64,000 nucleotides of DNA, taken from positions 1 through 64,000 of the forward strand of contig MKWL01000021.1 of NCBI GenBank assembly GCA_001899305.1. The letters run 5' to 3'. Position 1 is the first letter of the stretch; every line of letters begins with the position of its first letter. Under the pieces are notes generated by a model that did not search any database, was not told the origin of the DNA, and saw only the letters and a program-made list of their open reading frames with translations. Source of the stretch: Thiobacillus sp. 0-1251. GTDB lineage: Bacteria; Pseudomonadota; Gammaproteobacteria; Burkholderiales; Thiobacillaceae. Shown here piece after piece: positions 49,397-61,562 of this stretch. Made by a program: the position numbers and the translations under genes.

Positions 49397-49491
49397 TTGT
49401 GGGTCTTGCTGTCCTGACCGGATCTACCGGCCGCGGGCCGGTCGTGAGTACGAAGGCGCCGACGCACGTATGGCATCGCACCCACCCACAA
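49397..49491 (-). other. Possible structured RNA segment in the ihfB 3' region
   Basis: Six bases after the ihfB stop, TTGTGGGT (49404-49397 complement partner at 49484-49491) can close a perfect 8-bp outer stem over about 80 bases, ending directly at the terminator hairpin. Inside it, ACCGGCC-CGC-GGCCGGT (49426-49442) forms a perfect 7-bp hairpin, with an alternative 6-bp GACCGG/CCGGTC pairing. The arrangement resembles a 3'-derived small RNA or a structured 3' end. No open reading frame explains it. Confidence 0.35.
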
Positions 49492-49497
49492 CCACGC

Positions 49498-49782
49498 CTA
49501 GAGCGGAAAATCCACCCGGTCGCGCAACTCCTTGCCCGCCTTGAAGTGCGGCACATACTTGGCCGGCACCTGCACGCGCTCGCCAGACTTGGGGTTGCGC
49601 CCGAGACGGGCGGGACGAAAGCTCAGACTGAAGCTGCCGAAACCGCGGATTTCGATACGTTCCCCGCGCGACAGGTTTTTCGCCAGCGCGTCGAGGATCG
49701 TTTTCACCGCCATCTCGATATCCGCAACCGAAAATTGCGAATGCCGCGCCGCCAGTTGAGCAATCAGCTCGGACTTGGTCAT
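49498..49782 (-). CDS. ihfB: Integration host factor beta subunit
   Basis: DNA-bending protein that pairs with IhfA. The 94-residue product is a full HU/IHF fold: [20 protein letters not shown] at the start and the DNA-wrapping arm with [14 protein letters not shown] and [16 protein letters not shown], including the intercalating Pro. The C-terminal [12 protein letters not shown] is typical of the beta subunit. It follows rpsA by 3 bp, the standard rpsA-ihfB order. Confidence 0.96.
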   Translation of the reverse strand: MTKSELIAQLAARHSQFSVADIEMAVKTILDALAKNLSRGERIEIRGFGSFSLSFRPARLGRNPKSGERVQVPAKYVPHFKAGKELRDRVDFPL

Positions 49783-49785
49783 GGA

Positions 49786-51507
49786 TTACTCGGCGTTCTT
49801 GTTGTCGAGCTTGGCTTTCAGCAGCGCGCCGAGGTTGGTCGAGCCGCTGGCTGCCGCTGCGGATTCGGCCGAGAATTTCTTCATCGCCGCATCCTGCTCG
49901 GTCATGTCCTTGGCCTTGATCGACAGGTTGATCACGCGGTTCTTGCGATCCACGTTGATAATCATGGCCTCGATCTCGTCGCCTTCCTTGTAGTGGCTGC
50001 GCATGTCTTCGACGCGGTCACGCGAGACTTCAGAGGCACGCAGGTAGCCTTCCATGTCGCTGTCCAGCTGCACGGTGGCGCCCTTGGGCTCCACGGTCTT
50101 GATGGTGCCCTTGACGATGCTGCCCTTCTCGTGGCCCGACGCGTAGCTGGTCAGCGGATCGCCTTCGAGCTGCTTGATGCCGAGCGAAATGCGCTCGCGC
50201 TCGAGGTCGATGCCCAGCACCACGGCTTCCACGTCCTGGCCCTTGCGGAAGTTGCGCACGGCTTCTTCGCCGGGAACGTTCCACGACAGGTCGGACAGGT
50301 GAACCAGGCCGTCGATGCCGCCCGGCAGGCCGATGAACACGCCGAAGTCGGTGATCGACTTGATCGCGCCGCTGACCTTGTCGCCCTTCTTGTGGTTCAT
50401 CGAGAAATCTTCCCACGGGTTGGACTTGCACTGCTTCATGCCCAGCGAGATGCGGCGCTTGTCCTCGTCGATGTCGAGCACCATGACTTCGACTTCGTCG
50501 CCCAATTGGACGATCTTGGAGGGGCTGACGTTCTTGTTGGTCCAGTCCATTTCGGAGACGTGCACCAGGCCTTCGATGCCCTCTTCGATTTCGACGAACG
50601 CGCCGTAGTCGGTCAGGTTGGCGACCTTGCCGAACATGCGGGTACCCTGCGGGTAGCGGCGTGCGATGCCGACCCACGGATCATCGCCCAGCTGCTTGAT
50701 GCCGAGCGACACGCGGTTCTTCTCGGTGTCGTAGCGCAGGATCTTGGCTTCCAGTTCCTGGCCGACGTGCACCACTTCGGACGGGTGCTTGACGCGGCGC
50801 CAGGCCATGTCGGTGATGTGCAGCAGGCCGTCGATGCCGCCCAGGTCCACGAACGCGCCGTAGTCGGTGATGTTCTTGACCACGCCCTTGACGATGGAAC
50901 CTTCCTTGAGGTTTTCCATCATCGCTTCGCGGTCGGCACCCATGGTCTCTTCCAGCACGGCGCGGCGCGACACCACGACGTTGTTGCGCTTGCGGTCGAG
51001 CTTGATGACCTTGAATTCCATTTCCTTGTATTCGAAGGGCGTGGTGTCCTTGACCGGACGCATGTCCACCAGCGAACCCGGCAGGAAGGCGCGCAGACCG
51101 CCCACCAGCACCGTCAGACCGCCCTTGACCTTGCCCTGCACCATGCCGGTGACGATGCGGCCTTCGTTCATCGCCGCTTCCAGATCCAGCCACGCGGCCA
51201 GTTTCTTCGCGCGCTCGCGCGACAGCTTGGTGGCACCGAAGCCGTCTTCGATCGACTCGATGGCGACCGCAACGAAATCGCCGACCTTGGCTTCGATCTC
51301 GCCCTGGTCGTTCTTGAATTCTTCGAGGGGAATCAGGCTCTCGGACTTGAGGCCGGCATTCACCGTCACGAAGTTGTGGTCGATGCCGACGATTTCGGCG
51401 GTGATGACTTCACCCTGGCGCATTTCCTGGTGCTCGAGGGACTCCTCGAACAGGGCGGCAAAGCTTTCCATGGACTCGGGGGCGGAAGCAGCGGTAGCAG
51501 TAGACAT
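49786..51507 (-). CDS. rpsA: 30S ribosomal protein S1
   Basis: RNA-binding ribosomal protein that helps bring mRNA to the small subunit. The 573-residue product contains six S1 repeats; repeats 3-6 are easiest to see from segments such as [40 protein letters not shown] and [20 protein letters not shown]. The N-terminal repeats are degenerate, as usual. Length fits the family (E. coli 557). AGAAGG precedes the ATG. An 84-base leader after cmk has two hairpins that might serve S1 autoregulation. Confidence 0.96.
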   Translation of the reverse strand: MSTATAASAPESMESFAALFEESLEHQEMRQGEVITAEIVGIDHNFVTVNAGLKSESLIPLEEFKNDQGEIEAKVGDFVAVAIESIEDGFGATKLSRERAKKLAAWLDLEAAMNEGRIVTGMVQGKVKGGLTVLVGGLRAFLPGSLVDMRPVKDTTPFEYKEMEFKVIKLDRKRNNVVVSRRAVLEETMGADREAMMENLKEGSIVKGVVKNITDYGAFVDLGGIDGLLHITDMAWRRVKHPSEVVHVGQELEAKILRYDTEKNRVSLGIKQLGDDPWVGIARRYPQGTRMFGKVANLTDYGAFVEIEEGIEGLVHVSEMDWTNKNVSPSKIVQLGDEVEVMVLDIDEDKRRISLGMKQCKSNPWEDFSMNHKKGDKVSGAIKSITDFGVFIGLPGGIDGLVHLSDLSWNVPGEEAVRNFRKGQDVEAVVLGIDLERERISLGIKQLEGDPLTSYASGHEKGSIVKGTIKTVEPKGATVQLDSDMEGYLRASEVSRDRVEDMRSHYKEGDEIEAMIINVDRKNRVINLSIKAKDMTEQDAAMKKFSAESAAAASGSTNLGALLKAKLDNKNAE

Positions 51508-51591
51508 TAAGAACCTTCTTGTCCGTCGGTGAGGACGGGGTTAGTTGCACATCGCCAGCCTGCGGGCGCAGGTCTGACACGTTTGATTACT
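51508..51591 (-). promoter_or_regulatory. rpsA leader with two hairpins (possible S1 autoregulatory site)
   Basis: Between cmk and rpsA the transcript can form CCTGCG-CC-CGCAGG (51559-51572) and CCGTC-CTCACC-GACGG (51523-51538), the second ending about 15 bases before the rpsA ATG. S1 represses its own translation through a folded leader in gammaproteobacteria; the same here is inference from structure and position only. Confidence 0.35.
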
Positions 51592-52290
51592 TCATTGCTT
51601 GCTGCGGGCCTTGCATAAAGCGTAGTGCGCCAGCACCGCCTGCACTGCCGATTCGATATCCATATGGGTCGTGTCGAGCAATAGCGCATCCGGCGCGGGT
51701 TTCAGCGGTGCGACGGTGCGGGCGGAATCGCGCGCATCGCGGGCCTGCATATCCGCAACAAGGGCCGTTAGACTAGCAGAGTTCCCCTTTTCGATCAACT
51801 GCTTATAGCGCCGCTCGGCGCGCGCCTCGGCGCTGGCGGTGAGGAAGACCTTGGCCACTGCCGCGGCGAACACCACGGTGCCCATGTCGCGGCCGTCGGC
51901 CACCAGGCCGGGGGGCTGGCGGTAGGCGCGCTGGCGGTCCAGCAGGGCCGCGCGCACCGCCGGCAGGGCCGCCACTTTCGAGGCGCCTTCGCCCACGGCT
52001 TCTGCACGGATCGCGTCGGTCACGTTCTCGCCCGATAGCCAGACCGAGCCGTCGTGGAAGCTTGCCGGCAAATGGGCGGCCAGTTCCGCCACCCTCGCCT
52101 CGTCGTCCAGCGCCACGCCCTGCTTCATCGCCGACAGCGCGGTCAATCGGTACAGCGCGCCGCTGTCGAGAAAATGAAAGCCCAGCGCGGTCGCCACCCG
52201 CTCGGCCACGGTGCCCTTGCCCGAGGCCGAGGGGCCGTCGATGGTGATCACGGGTGAGGGGTGAGGAGTGAGGGGTGAGGCGGCGTTCAT
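51592..52290 (-). CDS. cmk: Cytidylate kinase
   Basis: Phosphorylates CMP and dCMP. The 232-residue product has the P-loop [15 protein letters not shown], the CMP-binding [20 protein letters not shown] and the LID/Arg region ([18 protein letters not shown]). The N-terminus is extended by an [11 protein letters not shown] stretch that a 7-base tandem repeat encodes (52254-52281), before the conserved VITIDG. The ATG at 52290 overlaps the aroA stop (ATGA); the open frame further upstream lies inside aroA and is not used. Confidence 0.94.
   Translation of the reverse strand: MNAASPLTPHPSPVITIDGPSASGKGTVAERVATALGFHFLDSGALYRLTALSAMKQGVALDDEARVAELAAHLPASFHDGSVWLSGENVTDAIRAEAVGEGASKVAALPAVRAALLDRQRAYRQPPGLVADGRDMGTVVFAAAVAKVFLTASAEARAERRYKQLIEKGNSASLTALVADMQARDARDSARTVAPLKPAPDALLLDTTHMDIESAVQAVLAHYALCKARSKQ
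52254..52281 (+). repeat. Heptanucleotide tandem repeat inside the cmk N-terminal codons
   Basis: Four units of GTGAGGN in direct tandem on the plus strand: GTGAGGG, GTGAGGA, GTGAGGG, GTGAGGC. On the coding (minus) strand it is read as part of [10 protein letters not shown]. The unit is not a multiple of three, so gain or loss of one unit would shift the cmk frame. Confidence 0.85.
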
Positions 52291-53597
52291 TGGGCAATCC
52301 CCGCAAATGTCTTGAAATACGTCGGGAAGGTCTTGTTGACGCACGCCGGGTCGTTGATGCGCACCGGCACGCCGCCCAGCGTCACCAGCGACAGGCACAT
52401 CGCCATGCGGTGGTCGTCGTAGGTATCGATCACAGTGTGAGGCGTGAGGCGTGAGGCGTGAGGCGGGGTGATGCGGATGAAATCCGCGCCCTCCTCCACC
52501 GTCGCGCCGACCTTGCGCAGCTCGGTTGCCATCGCGGCGATGCGGTCGGTTTCCTTGACCCGCCAGCTGGCGATGTTGGTCAGCATGGTCACCCCGTCGG
52601 CAAACAGTGCTGCGACCGCCAGCGTCATCGCGGCGTCGGGAATATGGTTGCAGTCGAGGTCGATCGCTTTCAGGCGGCCATCGGCCGGTGCGCTCGCCTC
52701 GATCCAGTTCGGCCCCATCGCAATCTGCGCGCCCATCTTTGCCAGCGCGTCGGCAAAACGCACGTCGCCCTGTACGCTGTCGCGCCCCACGCCCTCCACC
52801 CGCACCGGGCCGCCACCGATGGCGCCCGCGGCCAGGAAATAAGAGGCCGATGAAGCGTCGCCTTCGACCCAGATTTCGCCCGGGCTCTGGTAGCGTGCCG
52901 CTGCGGGAATGTCGAAGCGTTGCCAGCCGTCGCGCGCGATCTCCACGCCAAAGCGGCGCAACATCGCCAGCGTGATCCCGATGTAAGGTTTGGAAATCAG
53001 TTCGCCCGCCACTTCGATCGTGGTATTGCGCTGGCGCAGCGGCAAGGCCATCAGGAGGCCGGTGAGAAACTGGCTCGATACATCGCCGCGTACTTCGGTG
53101 GTGTCGCCGGCGATCTCCGCCGGATAGATCTTCAGCGGCGGGAAACCCTCCTGGCCGAGATAGTCGATGCGCGCGCCCAGCCGCCGCAGCGCGTCGACCA
53201 GATCGCCGATCGGCCGCTCATGCATCCGTGCCACGCCCTTCAGCACATACTCGCCGCCCGACAGGGCGCACGCGGCGGTCAGCGAACGGAAGGCCGTGCC
53301 GGCATTGCCCAGAAACAACTCGGCCTGCTTGACTGGAAACGCGCCGCCCACGCCGGTGATCTCATAGTCGTCGGAATCGCGCCCGCTCGTATCTTTCAAC
53401 CGCGCGACACCGACGCCCAGCGCACGCAGTGCGTCGAGCATGACCCGGGTGTCGTCGGAATCGAGCAGCGCACGCACGATGGTCGTGCCTTGCGCGAGCG
53501 CCGCTAGCAGCAGCACGCGATTGGAAATGCTTTTGGAGCCAGGGAGGCGCACCGTGCCGCGCGCTGCGCTGCTTGCGGGTAAATCGAGAAATTCCAT
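52287..53597 (-). CDS. aroA: 3-phosphoshikimate 1-carboxyvinyltransferase (EPSP synthase)
   Basis: Joins shikimate-3-phosphate and PEP in aromatic amino acid synthesis. The 436 residues start with the conserved [20 protein letters not shown] and include [18 protein letters not shown], and [20 protein letters not shown] near the end. Between IRITPP and DTYDDHRM an insertion ([11 protein letters not shown]) is encoded by a perfect 7-base repeat, adding about three residues relative to E. coli. The ATG at 53597 overlaps the tyrA stop by one base (TGATG). Confidence 0.95.
   Translation of the reverse strand: MEFLDLPASSAARGTVRLPGSKSISNRVLLLAALAQGTTIVRALLDSDDTRVMLDALRALGVGVARLKDTSGRDSDDYEITGVGGAFPVKQAELFLGNAGTAFRSLTAACALSGGEYVLKGVARMHERPIGDLVDALRRLGARIDYLGQEGFPPLKIYPAEIAGDTTEVRGDVSSQFLTGLLMALPLRQRNTTIEVAGELISKPYIGITLAMLRRFGVEIARDGWQRFDIPAAARYQSPGEIWVEGDASSASYFLAAGAIGGGPVRVEGVGRDSVQGDVRFADALAKMGAQIAMGPNWIEASAPADGRLKAIDLDCNHIPDAAMTLAVAALFADGVTMLTNIASWRVKETDRIAAMATELRKVGATVEEGADFIRITPPHASRLTPHTVIDTYDDHRMAMCLSLVTLGGVPVRINDPACVNKTFPTYFKTFAGIAQ
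52437..52464 (+). repeat. Perfect heptanucleotide tandem repeat inside aroA
   Basis: Four perfect GTGAGGC units in tandem on the plus strand. On the coding strand they are GCCTCAC units and encode the HASRLTPH stretch, in a predicted surface loop just before the conserved DTYDDHR motif. The array lies 183 bases from the similar array in cmk, with the same unit count and orientation. Confidence 0.92.
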
Positions 53598-54469
53598 CAA
53601 ACGTCCTGAGTCTTCAACCAGTGTTCGCGTGCCGCACGGGCGCGCGAAAAAATAGCCAGCAAGGCCTCTGCGTCATCGGCCGACACGGCGCTCCGCAGAG
53701 CCTGCAGCGAGGCCAGATAGGCGTCCAGTTCGGCCACCAGCGCCCCCCGGTTCGCCAGCGCAATGTCGCGCCACATCTCCGGGCTGCTGCCGGCGATGCG
53801 GGTGAAATCGCGGAAGCCGCTGGCGGCAAACCGGAAGAACGTATCGCCATCGGCCCGTTGTGCAAGGTCATCCACCAAGGCAAATGCTGCGAGATGTGGC
53901 AAATGGCTCACTGCCGCGAAGATGCGGTCGTGCTGCGCTGCCTCCAGTGTTTCGACCTGTGCTCCAGTCGCTTCCCACAGCGTGCGCACCATGGCAATCG
54001 CACCGGCGCGGGTCTCGGCCTGCGGCGTCAGCACCACGCGCTTGCCCTGATAGAGATCGGCGCGCGCAGCACCGGGCCCGCTTTGTTCCGAACCCGCGAT
54101 GGGATGGCCAGGCACGAAATCGGCAAAACGTGTGCCGAGCGCGGCGCGCGCCACCTCGACTACGTTCGCCTTGGTGCTGCCGGCGTCGGTGACGATGGCG
54201 CCGGCTTTCAGATGCGGCGCCAGCTTGTTCAATACGGCTTCGGTCTCGCCCACCGGCATCGCCAGCAGGATGCAGTCGGCCTGCCCGGCTTCCGCCCAGT
54301 CGGCGGCGCGGTCGATCAGGCCAAGTTCGCGCGCAACAGTGAGCCGCGCGGGATTCCGCCCGACCCCCAGCACCTCGCGCACCGCGCCTGCCTGCTTCAG
54401 CGCCAACGCGAACGAGCCGCCGATGAGGCCGGTGCCGACGAGGGCGAGTCTGTCGACGATCACAGACAA
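53597..54469 (-). CDS. tyrA: Prephenate dehydrogenase / arogenate dehydrogenase
   Basis: NAD(P)-dependent oxidative decarboxylation on the tyrosine branch. The 290-residue product opens with [20 protein letters not shown] (nucleotide binding), then has [18 protein letters not shown] and [20 protein letters not shown], the catalytic-site region. No chorismate mutase or ACT domain is attached, unlike the enteric TyrA. It overlaps hisC by 10 bases and aroA by one. Confidence 0.94.
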   Translation of the reverse strand: MSVIVDRLALVGTGLIGGSFALALKQAGAVREVLGVGRNPARLTVARELGLIDRAADWAEAGQADCILLAMPVGETEAVLNKLAPHLKAGAIVTDAGSTKANVVEVARAALGTRFADFVPGHPIAGSEQSGPGAARADLYQGKRVVLTPQAETRAGAIAMVRTLWEATGAQVETLEAAQHDRIFAAVSHLPHLAAFALVDDLAQRADGDTFFRFAASGFRDFTRIAGSSPEMWRDIALANRGALVAELDAYLASLQALRSAVSADDAEALLAIFSRARAAREHWLKTQDV

Positions 54470-55554
54470 GCTCTCAACGCGTCGAGGAAGCGGGCGTTCT
54501 GCCCGGCCAGCCCCACCGACACGCGCAGGAACTCGGGCAGGCCGTAATTGGCGACCGGCCGCACGATCACGCCACGTTTCAGCAGTTCGGTGTTGATGCG
54601 CCCGGCGTCACCGACTTTGGCCAGCAGAAAATTGCCTTTCGACGGCACGATGTCGACCTTCATGTCTGCCAGCCCTGCCGTCAGCTGCGCCATGCCGGCG
54701 CTGTTCAGCGCATAGCTGCGCAGCAGGAATGCGATGTCGTCGAGCGCGGCCTCGGCAGCGGCGAGCGCAGGCGCATTGACGTTGAAGGGATGGCGCACCC
54801 GGTTCAATAGGTCGATGGCGTCGGGGTGCCCGACGCCGTAGCCAACGCGCAGCCCGGCTAGACCATAGGCCTTGGAGAAGGTGCGGCTGATCAGCAGGTT
54901 CGGGAAGCGCTCGATCCACGCGAGCGTGTCGCAGCGGTCGTCGGTCGGCAGGTATTCGCCGTAGGCCTCGTCGAGCACGACGAGCACCTGCGGCGGCACG
55001 GTTTCGAGAAAGGCCTCGATCTCCGCCCACGGCAGGAAGGTGCCGGTCGGGTTGTTGGGGTTGGCGATCCACAGCACGCGGGTGTCGTCACGGATCGCAG
55101 CGCGCATCGCCGCGAGATCGTGGCCATAGTTCTTCGCCGGCACCGCGATGCCCTGCGCGCCCACGGTCTGTGTGGCGATCGGATACACCGCGAAGGCATG
55201 CTGCGCATAGACTGCGGAGGTGCCCGGCGCGAGGAAGGCACGCGCCGCCATGTCCAGGATGTCGTTCGAGCCGTTGCCCAGCACGATCTGCCGTGCCGCA
55301 ACGCCCAGTTTCGCCGACAACTTCGCCTTCAGCGCGAAGCCGGCGCCATCGGGATACAAGGCCATGTCATGCAGCGCGTCCTGCGCCGCCGCCAGCGCCA
55401 TCGGGCTGGGGCCGAGCGGGTTCTCGTTCGATGCCAGCTTGACGATGTCGGCTTCGTTCAATCCCAGTTCGCGCGCAAGTTCGGAAATGGGTTTGCCGGG
55501 CTGGTACGGGGCGATCGCACGCACGTACGGCGGCGCGAATTCACAACAATTCAT
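54460..55554 (-). CDS. hisC: Histidinol-phosphate / aromatic aminotransferase (HisC family)
   Basis: PLP aminotransferase of 364 residues with the HisC pattern: KLASNENPLGPSPMALAAAQ, NPNNPTGTFLPWAEI, the DEAYGEY loop and the PLP lysine in SRTFSKAYGLAGLRVGYGVG. In this aromatic operon it probably transaminates phenylpyruvate or 4-hydroxyphenylpyruvate, as well as or instead of imidazole-acetol phosphate; sequence alone does not settle which. The ATG at 55554 overlaps the pheA stop (TGATG). Confidence 0.93.
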   Translation of the reverse strand: MNCCEFAPPYVRAIAPYQPGKPISELARELGLNEADIVKLASNENPLGPSPMALAAAQDALHDMALYPDGAGFALKAKLSAKLGVAARQIVLGNGSNDILDMAARAFLAPGTSAVYAQHAFAVYPIATQTVGAQGIAVPAKNYGHDLAAMRAAIRDDTRVLWIANPNNPTGTFLPWAEIEAFLETVPPQVLVVLDEAYGEYLPTDDRCDTLAWIERFPNLLISRTFSKAYGLAGLRVGYGVGHPDAIDLLNRVRHPFNVNAPALAAAEAALDDIAFLLRSYALNSAGMAQLTAGLADMKVDIVPSKGNFLLAKVGDAGRINTELLKRGVIVRPVANYGLPEFLRVSVGLAGQNARFLDALRACL

Positions 55555-56648
55555 CACGATGCGACGGGGTAGGAACCCAGAATCTTGAGGAAGGCGGCGC
55601 GCGTCTCGATTTCGGCAAGCGCCGCGGCCAGATTCGCATCCTGGCGATGCCCCTGGCAGACGACGAAGAAGAGGTATTCCCAGTTGCCCGAACGCGCCGG
55701 CCGCGATTCGAGCTTGCTCATGGAGATGCCGGCGTCGGCGAGCGGTTGCAGCAGCCTGACCACCGCACCCGGCTCGTTCTTCGTGCTCATCACCAGCGAG
55801 GTCTTGTCGCGGCCCGACGGCGGGGAGTCGTTCTGCCCCAGCACCAGAAAGCGGGTGGTATTGCTGGCTTCGTCTTCGACGCGCGCTTCCACCACGTCAA
55901 GGCCATACAGTTCGGCGGCGGCTTCGCTGCCCAGCGTGGCGGCATCGGGTTCGGCGGCGGCGCGGCGCGCCCCTTCGCTGTTGCTGACCACGCTGACGCG
56001 TTCGGCATTAGGAAGATGGCGGCTGAGCCATTGCTGGCACTGGGCAAGCGATTGTGCATGGCCATACACGCGCTGGATGCCGCCCAGTCCGCCATGTTTT
56101 CTCATGAGCGTCTGATGGATCGGCAGCATGACCTCGCCGCAGATCTTGAGCGTGCTGGCGACGATGAGGTCGAGCGTGCGGCCGATCACGCCTTCGGTCG
56201 AGTTCTCCACCGGCACTACGGCAAAATCGGCGCGTCCGGTCTCGACCGCCTGGAAGCAGGCGTCGATGTCGGCCTCGGCGAGCGCCTCGGCCTCATGGCC
56301 GAAATGCTTGTGGACCGCCTGCTGGCTGAACGTGCCGGCCGGACCGAGATAGGCGATGCGGGTGGTCTGCTCCAGCGCACGACAGGCGGAGATGATTTCG
56401 CGAATCAGGCGCTCGACCGCGTCGCCCGACAGGGGGCCGGGATTGGTCTCGCGCAGGCGCCGCACGATCTGCGCTTCGCGTTCGGGCCGGTAGATCTTTT
56501 CGCCGTTCTTGGCGCGCCCGACCTGCTGGGCAATGCCCGCCCGCTCCGACACCAACTGCAGGATGGCATCGTCGATGCTGTCGATGCGCGCACGCAGCGC
56601 GCTCAGCTCGGTCGGCGCACCCGGCGCGCTGTGTGCGTCGTCCGTCAT
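55554..56648 (-). CDS. pheA: Bifunctional chorismate mutase / prephenate dehydratase (P-protein)
   Basis: Two successive steps to phenylpyruvate. The 364 residues hold an AroQ-type chorismate mutase (about 13-95; LRARIDSIDDAILQLVSERA), a prephenate dehydratase (about 97-270; IAYLGPAGTFSQQAVHKHFG and the catalytic TRFLVLG) and a C-terminal ACT domain for phenylalanine feedback (about 285-364, SKLESRPARSGNWEYLFFV). The ATG at 56648 overlaps the serA stop (ATGA). A longer open frame upstream lies within serA and is rejected. Confidence 0.96.
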   Translation of the reverse strand: MTDDAHSAPGAPTELSALRARIDSIDDAILQLVSERAGIAQQVGRAKNGEKIYRPEREAQIVRRLRETNPGPLSGDAVERLIREIISACRALEQTTRIAYLGPAGTFSQQAVHKHFGHEAEALAEADIDACFQAVETGRADFAVVPVENSTEGVIGRTLDLIVASTLKICGEVMLPIHQTLMRKHGGLGGIQRVYGHAQSLAQCQQWLSRHLPNAERVSVVSNSEGARRAAAEPDAATLGSEAAAELYGLDVVEARVEDEASNTTRFLVLGQNDSPPSGRDKTSLVMSTKNEPGAVVRLLQPLADAGISMSKLESRPARSGNWEYLFFVVCQGHRQDANLAAALAEIETRAAFLKILGSYPVAS

Positions 56649-57820
56649 GCCGGCAGGTAACGTACGGCCAGCACCCCGGCAATCGCGGCAAGCTGCTGCA
56701 TTACTGCAGCGGTGACGACGCTGTCGATGTCGACCAAGGTATACGCCATGTCGCCCTTCGACTTGTTGACCATGTTGTGGATGTTGAGTCCGGCGGCGGC
56801 GAGCACCGACGAAATCTGTCCCACCATGTTGGGCACGTTGGCGTTGGCAATCGCGATGCGGTATGCGGATTCGCGCGCCATGCTGACGTTGGGGAAGTTG
56901 ACCGAATTGAGGATGTTGCCGTTTTCCAGATAGTCGGCGAGCTGCTCGGCCACCATCACCGCGCAGTTTTCCTCGGCCTCCTCGGTGGAGGCGCCGAGAT
57001 GCGGCAACGCAACCACCCTGGCGTGGCCCTTCAGCGCATTGGCCGGGAAATCGCAGATATAGGCATGCAGCTTGCCGGCGTCCAGCGCCTCGATCACGGC
57101 CGCATTGTCGACCACGCCTTCGCGCGCGAAATTGAGCAGCACCGCCCCCGAACGCATCATCCCCAGCCGCTGGGCGTTGACGAGGTTGCGCGTGGCGTCC
57201 AGCAGCGGCACGTGCAGGGTGACGAAGTCGGCCATGCGCAGCACGTCCTCGACGCTCTCCGCACGCCTGACCTGCGACGGCAACCGCCACGCGGCGTCGA
57301 CGGTGATCGCCGGATCGAAGCCGACCACGTTCATGCCGAGCTTGATCGCCGCCTCGGCAATGGTGGAACCGATGGCGCCCAGGCCGATCACGCCCAGCGT
57401 GCGGCCCGGCAGTTCCATACCAGCGAACTGCTTCTTGCCCGCCTCGGTCGCCTTATGCATCTCCTCGTCGGTGCCGGACAGGCCTTCAACGAACTTCAGC
57501 GCCGGCACCAGGTTGCGCGCGCCCAGCAGCATGCCGGCGATCACCAGTTCCTTCACCGCATTGGCGTTGGCACCGGGCGCATTGAACACTGGCACGCCGC
57601 GTTCCGACAGCTTCTTCACCGGGATGTTGTTGGTCCCTGCGCCGGCACGCGCGATCGCGCGCACCGATGCGGGGATGTCCATTTCGTGCATGTTGGCCGA
57701 GCGCACCAGGATGCCGTCCGGGTCGGTCACGTCGCCGCCGACTGTATAGGCCTCCGGCAGTCGCGCCAGTCCGCGCGCAGAAATGGCGTTGAGCGTGAGG
57801 ATCTTGCGCGGCTCAGCCAT
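56645..57820 (-). CDS. serA: D-3-phosphoglycerate dehydrogenase
   Basis: First step of serine synthesis from 3-phosphoglycerate. The 391-residue product has the substrate domain ([20 protein letters not shown]), the NAD fold ([20 protein letters not shown]), the catalytic Arg, Glu and His positions (NFAREGVV, and [14 protein letters not shown]) and a C-terminal ACT domain (about 320-391). It belongs to the shorter SerA group. The ATG at 57820 is chosen because homology starts at [11 protein letters not shown]. It overlaps serC by 8 bases. Confidence 0.93.
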   Translation of the reverse strand: MAEPRKILTLNAISARGLARLPEAYTVGGDVTDPDGILVRSANMHEMDIPASVRAIARAGAGTNNIPVKKLSERGVPVFNAPGANANAVKELVIAGMLLGARNLVPALKFVEGLSGTDEEMHKATEAGKKQFAGMELPGRTLGVIGLGAIGSTIAEAAIKLGMNVVGFDPAITVDAAWRLPSQVRRAESVEDVLRMADFVTLHVPLLDATRNLVNAQRLGMMRSGAVLLNFAREGVVDNAAVIEALDAGKLHAYICDFPANALKGHARVVALPHLGASTEEAEENCAVMVAEQLADYLENGNILNSVNFPNVSMARESAYRIAIANANVPNMVGQISSVLAAAGLNIHNMVNKSKGDMAYTLVDIDSVVTAAVMQQLAAIAGVLAVRYLPA

Positions 57821-58892
57821 GGCTTTTCTCGAATTCGCGCATGCAGTCGACCAGCGCACGCACGCCCTCGACCGGCATGGCGTTGTAGATCGACGCGCGC
57901 ATGCCGCCGACCGAGCGGTGGCCTTTCAGCTGGATCAGGCCACGTTCCTTGGCAGCCTTGAGGAAAGCCTCGTCGAGCGCGGCATCCTTGAGCGTGAACG
58001 GCACGTTCATCAGCGAGCGGTTCTCCTTCGCCACCGGCGAGTTGTAGAAGTCGGTCGCATCGAGGGTGTCGTACAGCAGGCCGGCTTTCTCGCGGTTGGT
58101 CTTTTCCATCGCGGCGAGGCCGCCGCGCACCTTCAGCCACTTGAATACCAGCCCCGCCGTGTACATGGCGAAGGTCGCCGGCGTGTTGTACATCGAGTCG
58201 TTGTCGGCGTGGATCTTGTAGTCGAACATGGTGGGGGTCCCCTTCAAGGTTTCCCCGATCAGGTCGTCGCGCACGATGACGATGGTCAGCCCGGCCGGGC
58301 CGATGTTCTTCTGCGCGCCGGCGTAGATCACGCCGAACTTCGATACGTCGATCGGACGCGACAGGATGGTCGACGACATGTCGGCCACCAGCGGTATGCT
58401 GCCGGTCTGGGGCGTCCAGAAGATTTCCACGCCGCCGATGGTCTCGTTCGGCGTGTAATGGACATAAGCCGCGTTCGGATCGAGTTTCCACTGGTCTTGC
58501 GTCGGCGCGTAACTGAAGTTCTTGTCTTCGCTGGTCGCCACCACGTTCACCGCGCCGAATTTCTTCGCTTCCTTGATGGCCTTCTTCGACCATTCGCCGG
58601 TGTTGAGGTAATCAGCAGAGGCTTTGCCGCGCAGCAGGTTCATCGGCACCATCGCGAACTGCGACGACGCCCCGCCCTGCAGGAACAGCACCTTGTAGTT
58701 GGCGGGGATGCCCATCAGCTCGCGCAAGTCAGCCTCCGCCTCGGCGGCGATGCCCATGAACTCCTTGCCGCGATGGCTCATTTCCATCACCGACATGCCG
58801 GAACCATGCCAGTCGACCAGTTCGGCCTGCACCTGTTGCAACACATCCTTGGGCAGCACGGCCGGGCCGGCGCTGAAGTTATAGATCGTCAT
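57813..58892 (-). CDS. serC: Phosphoserine aminotransferase
   Basis: PLP enzyme for the second step of serine synthesis, also used in pyridoxine synthesis. The 359 residues begin [20 protein letters not shown] and include [20 protein letters not shown] and the PLP-lysine region [20 protein letters not shown]. Length equals the family norm (about 360). The GGGG ribosome site overlaps the end of gyrA, which stops 13 bases upstream. Confidence 0.96.
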   Translation of the reverse strand: MTIYNFSAGPAVLPKDVLQQVQAELVDWHGSGMSVMEMSHRGKEFMGIAAEAEADLRELMGIPANYKVLFLQGGASSQFAMVPMNLLRGKASADYLNTGEWSKKAIKEAKKFGAVNVVATSEDKNFSYAPTQDQWKLDPNAAYVHYTPNETIGGVEIFWTPQTGSIPLVADMSSTILSRPIDVSKFGVIYAGAQKNIGPAGLTIVIVRDDLIGETLKGTPTMFDYKIHADNDSMYNTPATFAMYTAGLVFKWLKVRGGLAAMEKTNREKAGLLYDTLDATDFYNSPVAKENRSLMNVPFTLKDAALDEAFLKAAKERGLIQLKGHRSVGGMRASIYNAMPVEGVRALVDCMREFEKSHG

Positions 58893-58905
58893 GCGTGTAT
58901 CCCCT

Positions 58906-61455
<2,550 letters not shown>

Positions 61456-61492
61456 AACCGGTTTTTTATTTATTCAGGCTTTAAAGCACGCG

Positions 61493-61501
61493 ATTTTAGC
61501 A
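61493..61501 (-). promoter_or_regulatory. Extended -10 promoter element for gyrA
   Basis: On the minus strand TGCTAAAAT is an extended -10 (TGnTAAAAT) about 40 bases before the gyrA ATG. No good -35 stands at the normal distance, as expected when the extended -10 carries recognition. Confidence 0.5.
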
Positions 61502-61562
61502 TGGCCGGGAAGCTCGGCCGCCTTTGCCAAACCACGGCCAAACAACGAGAATGCAGGCCACC

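Noticed and set aside
52254-52464. CRISPR-like array
   Set aside because: The units are 7 bases, contiguous and inside coding genes, with no spacers and no cas genes.
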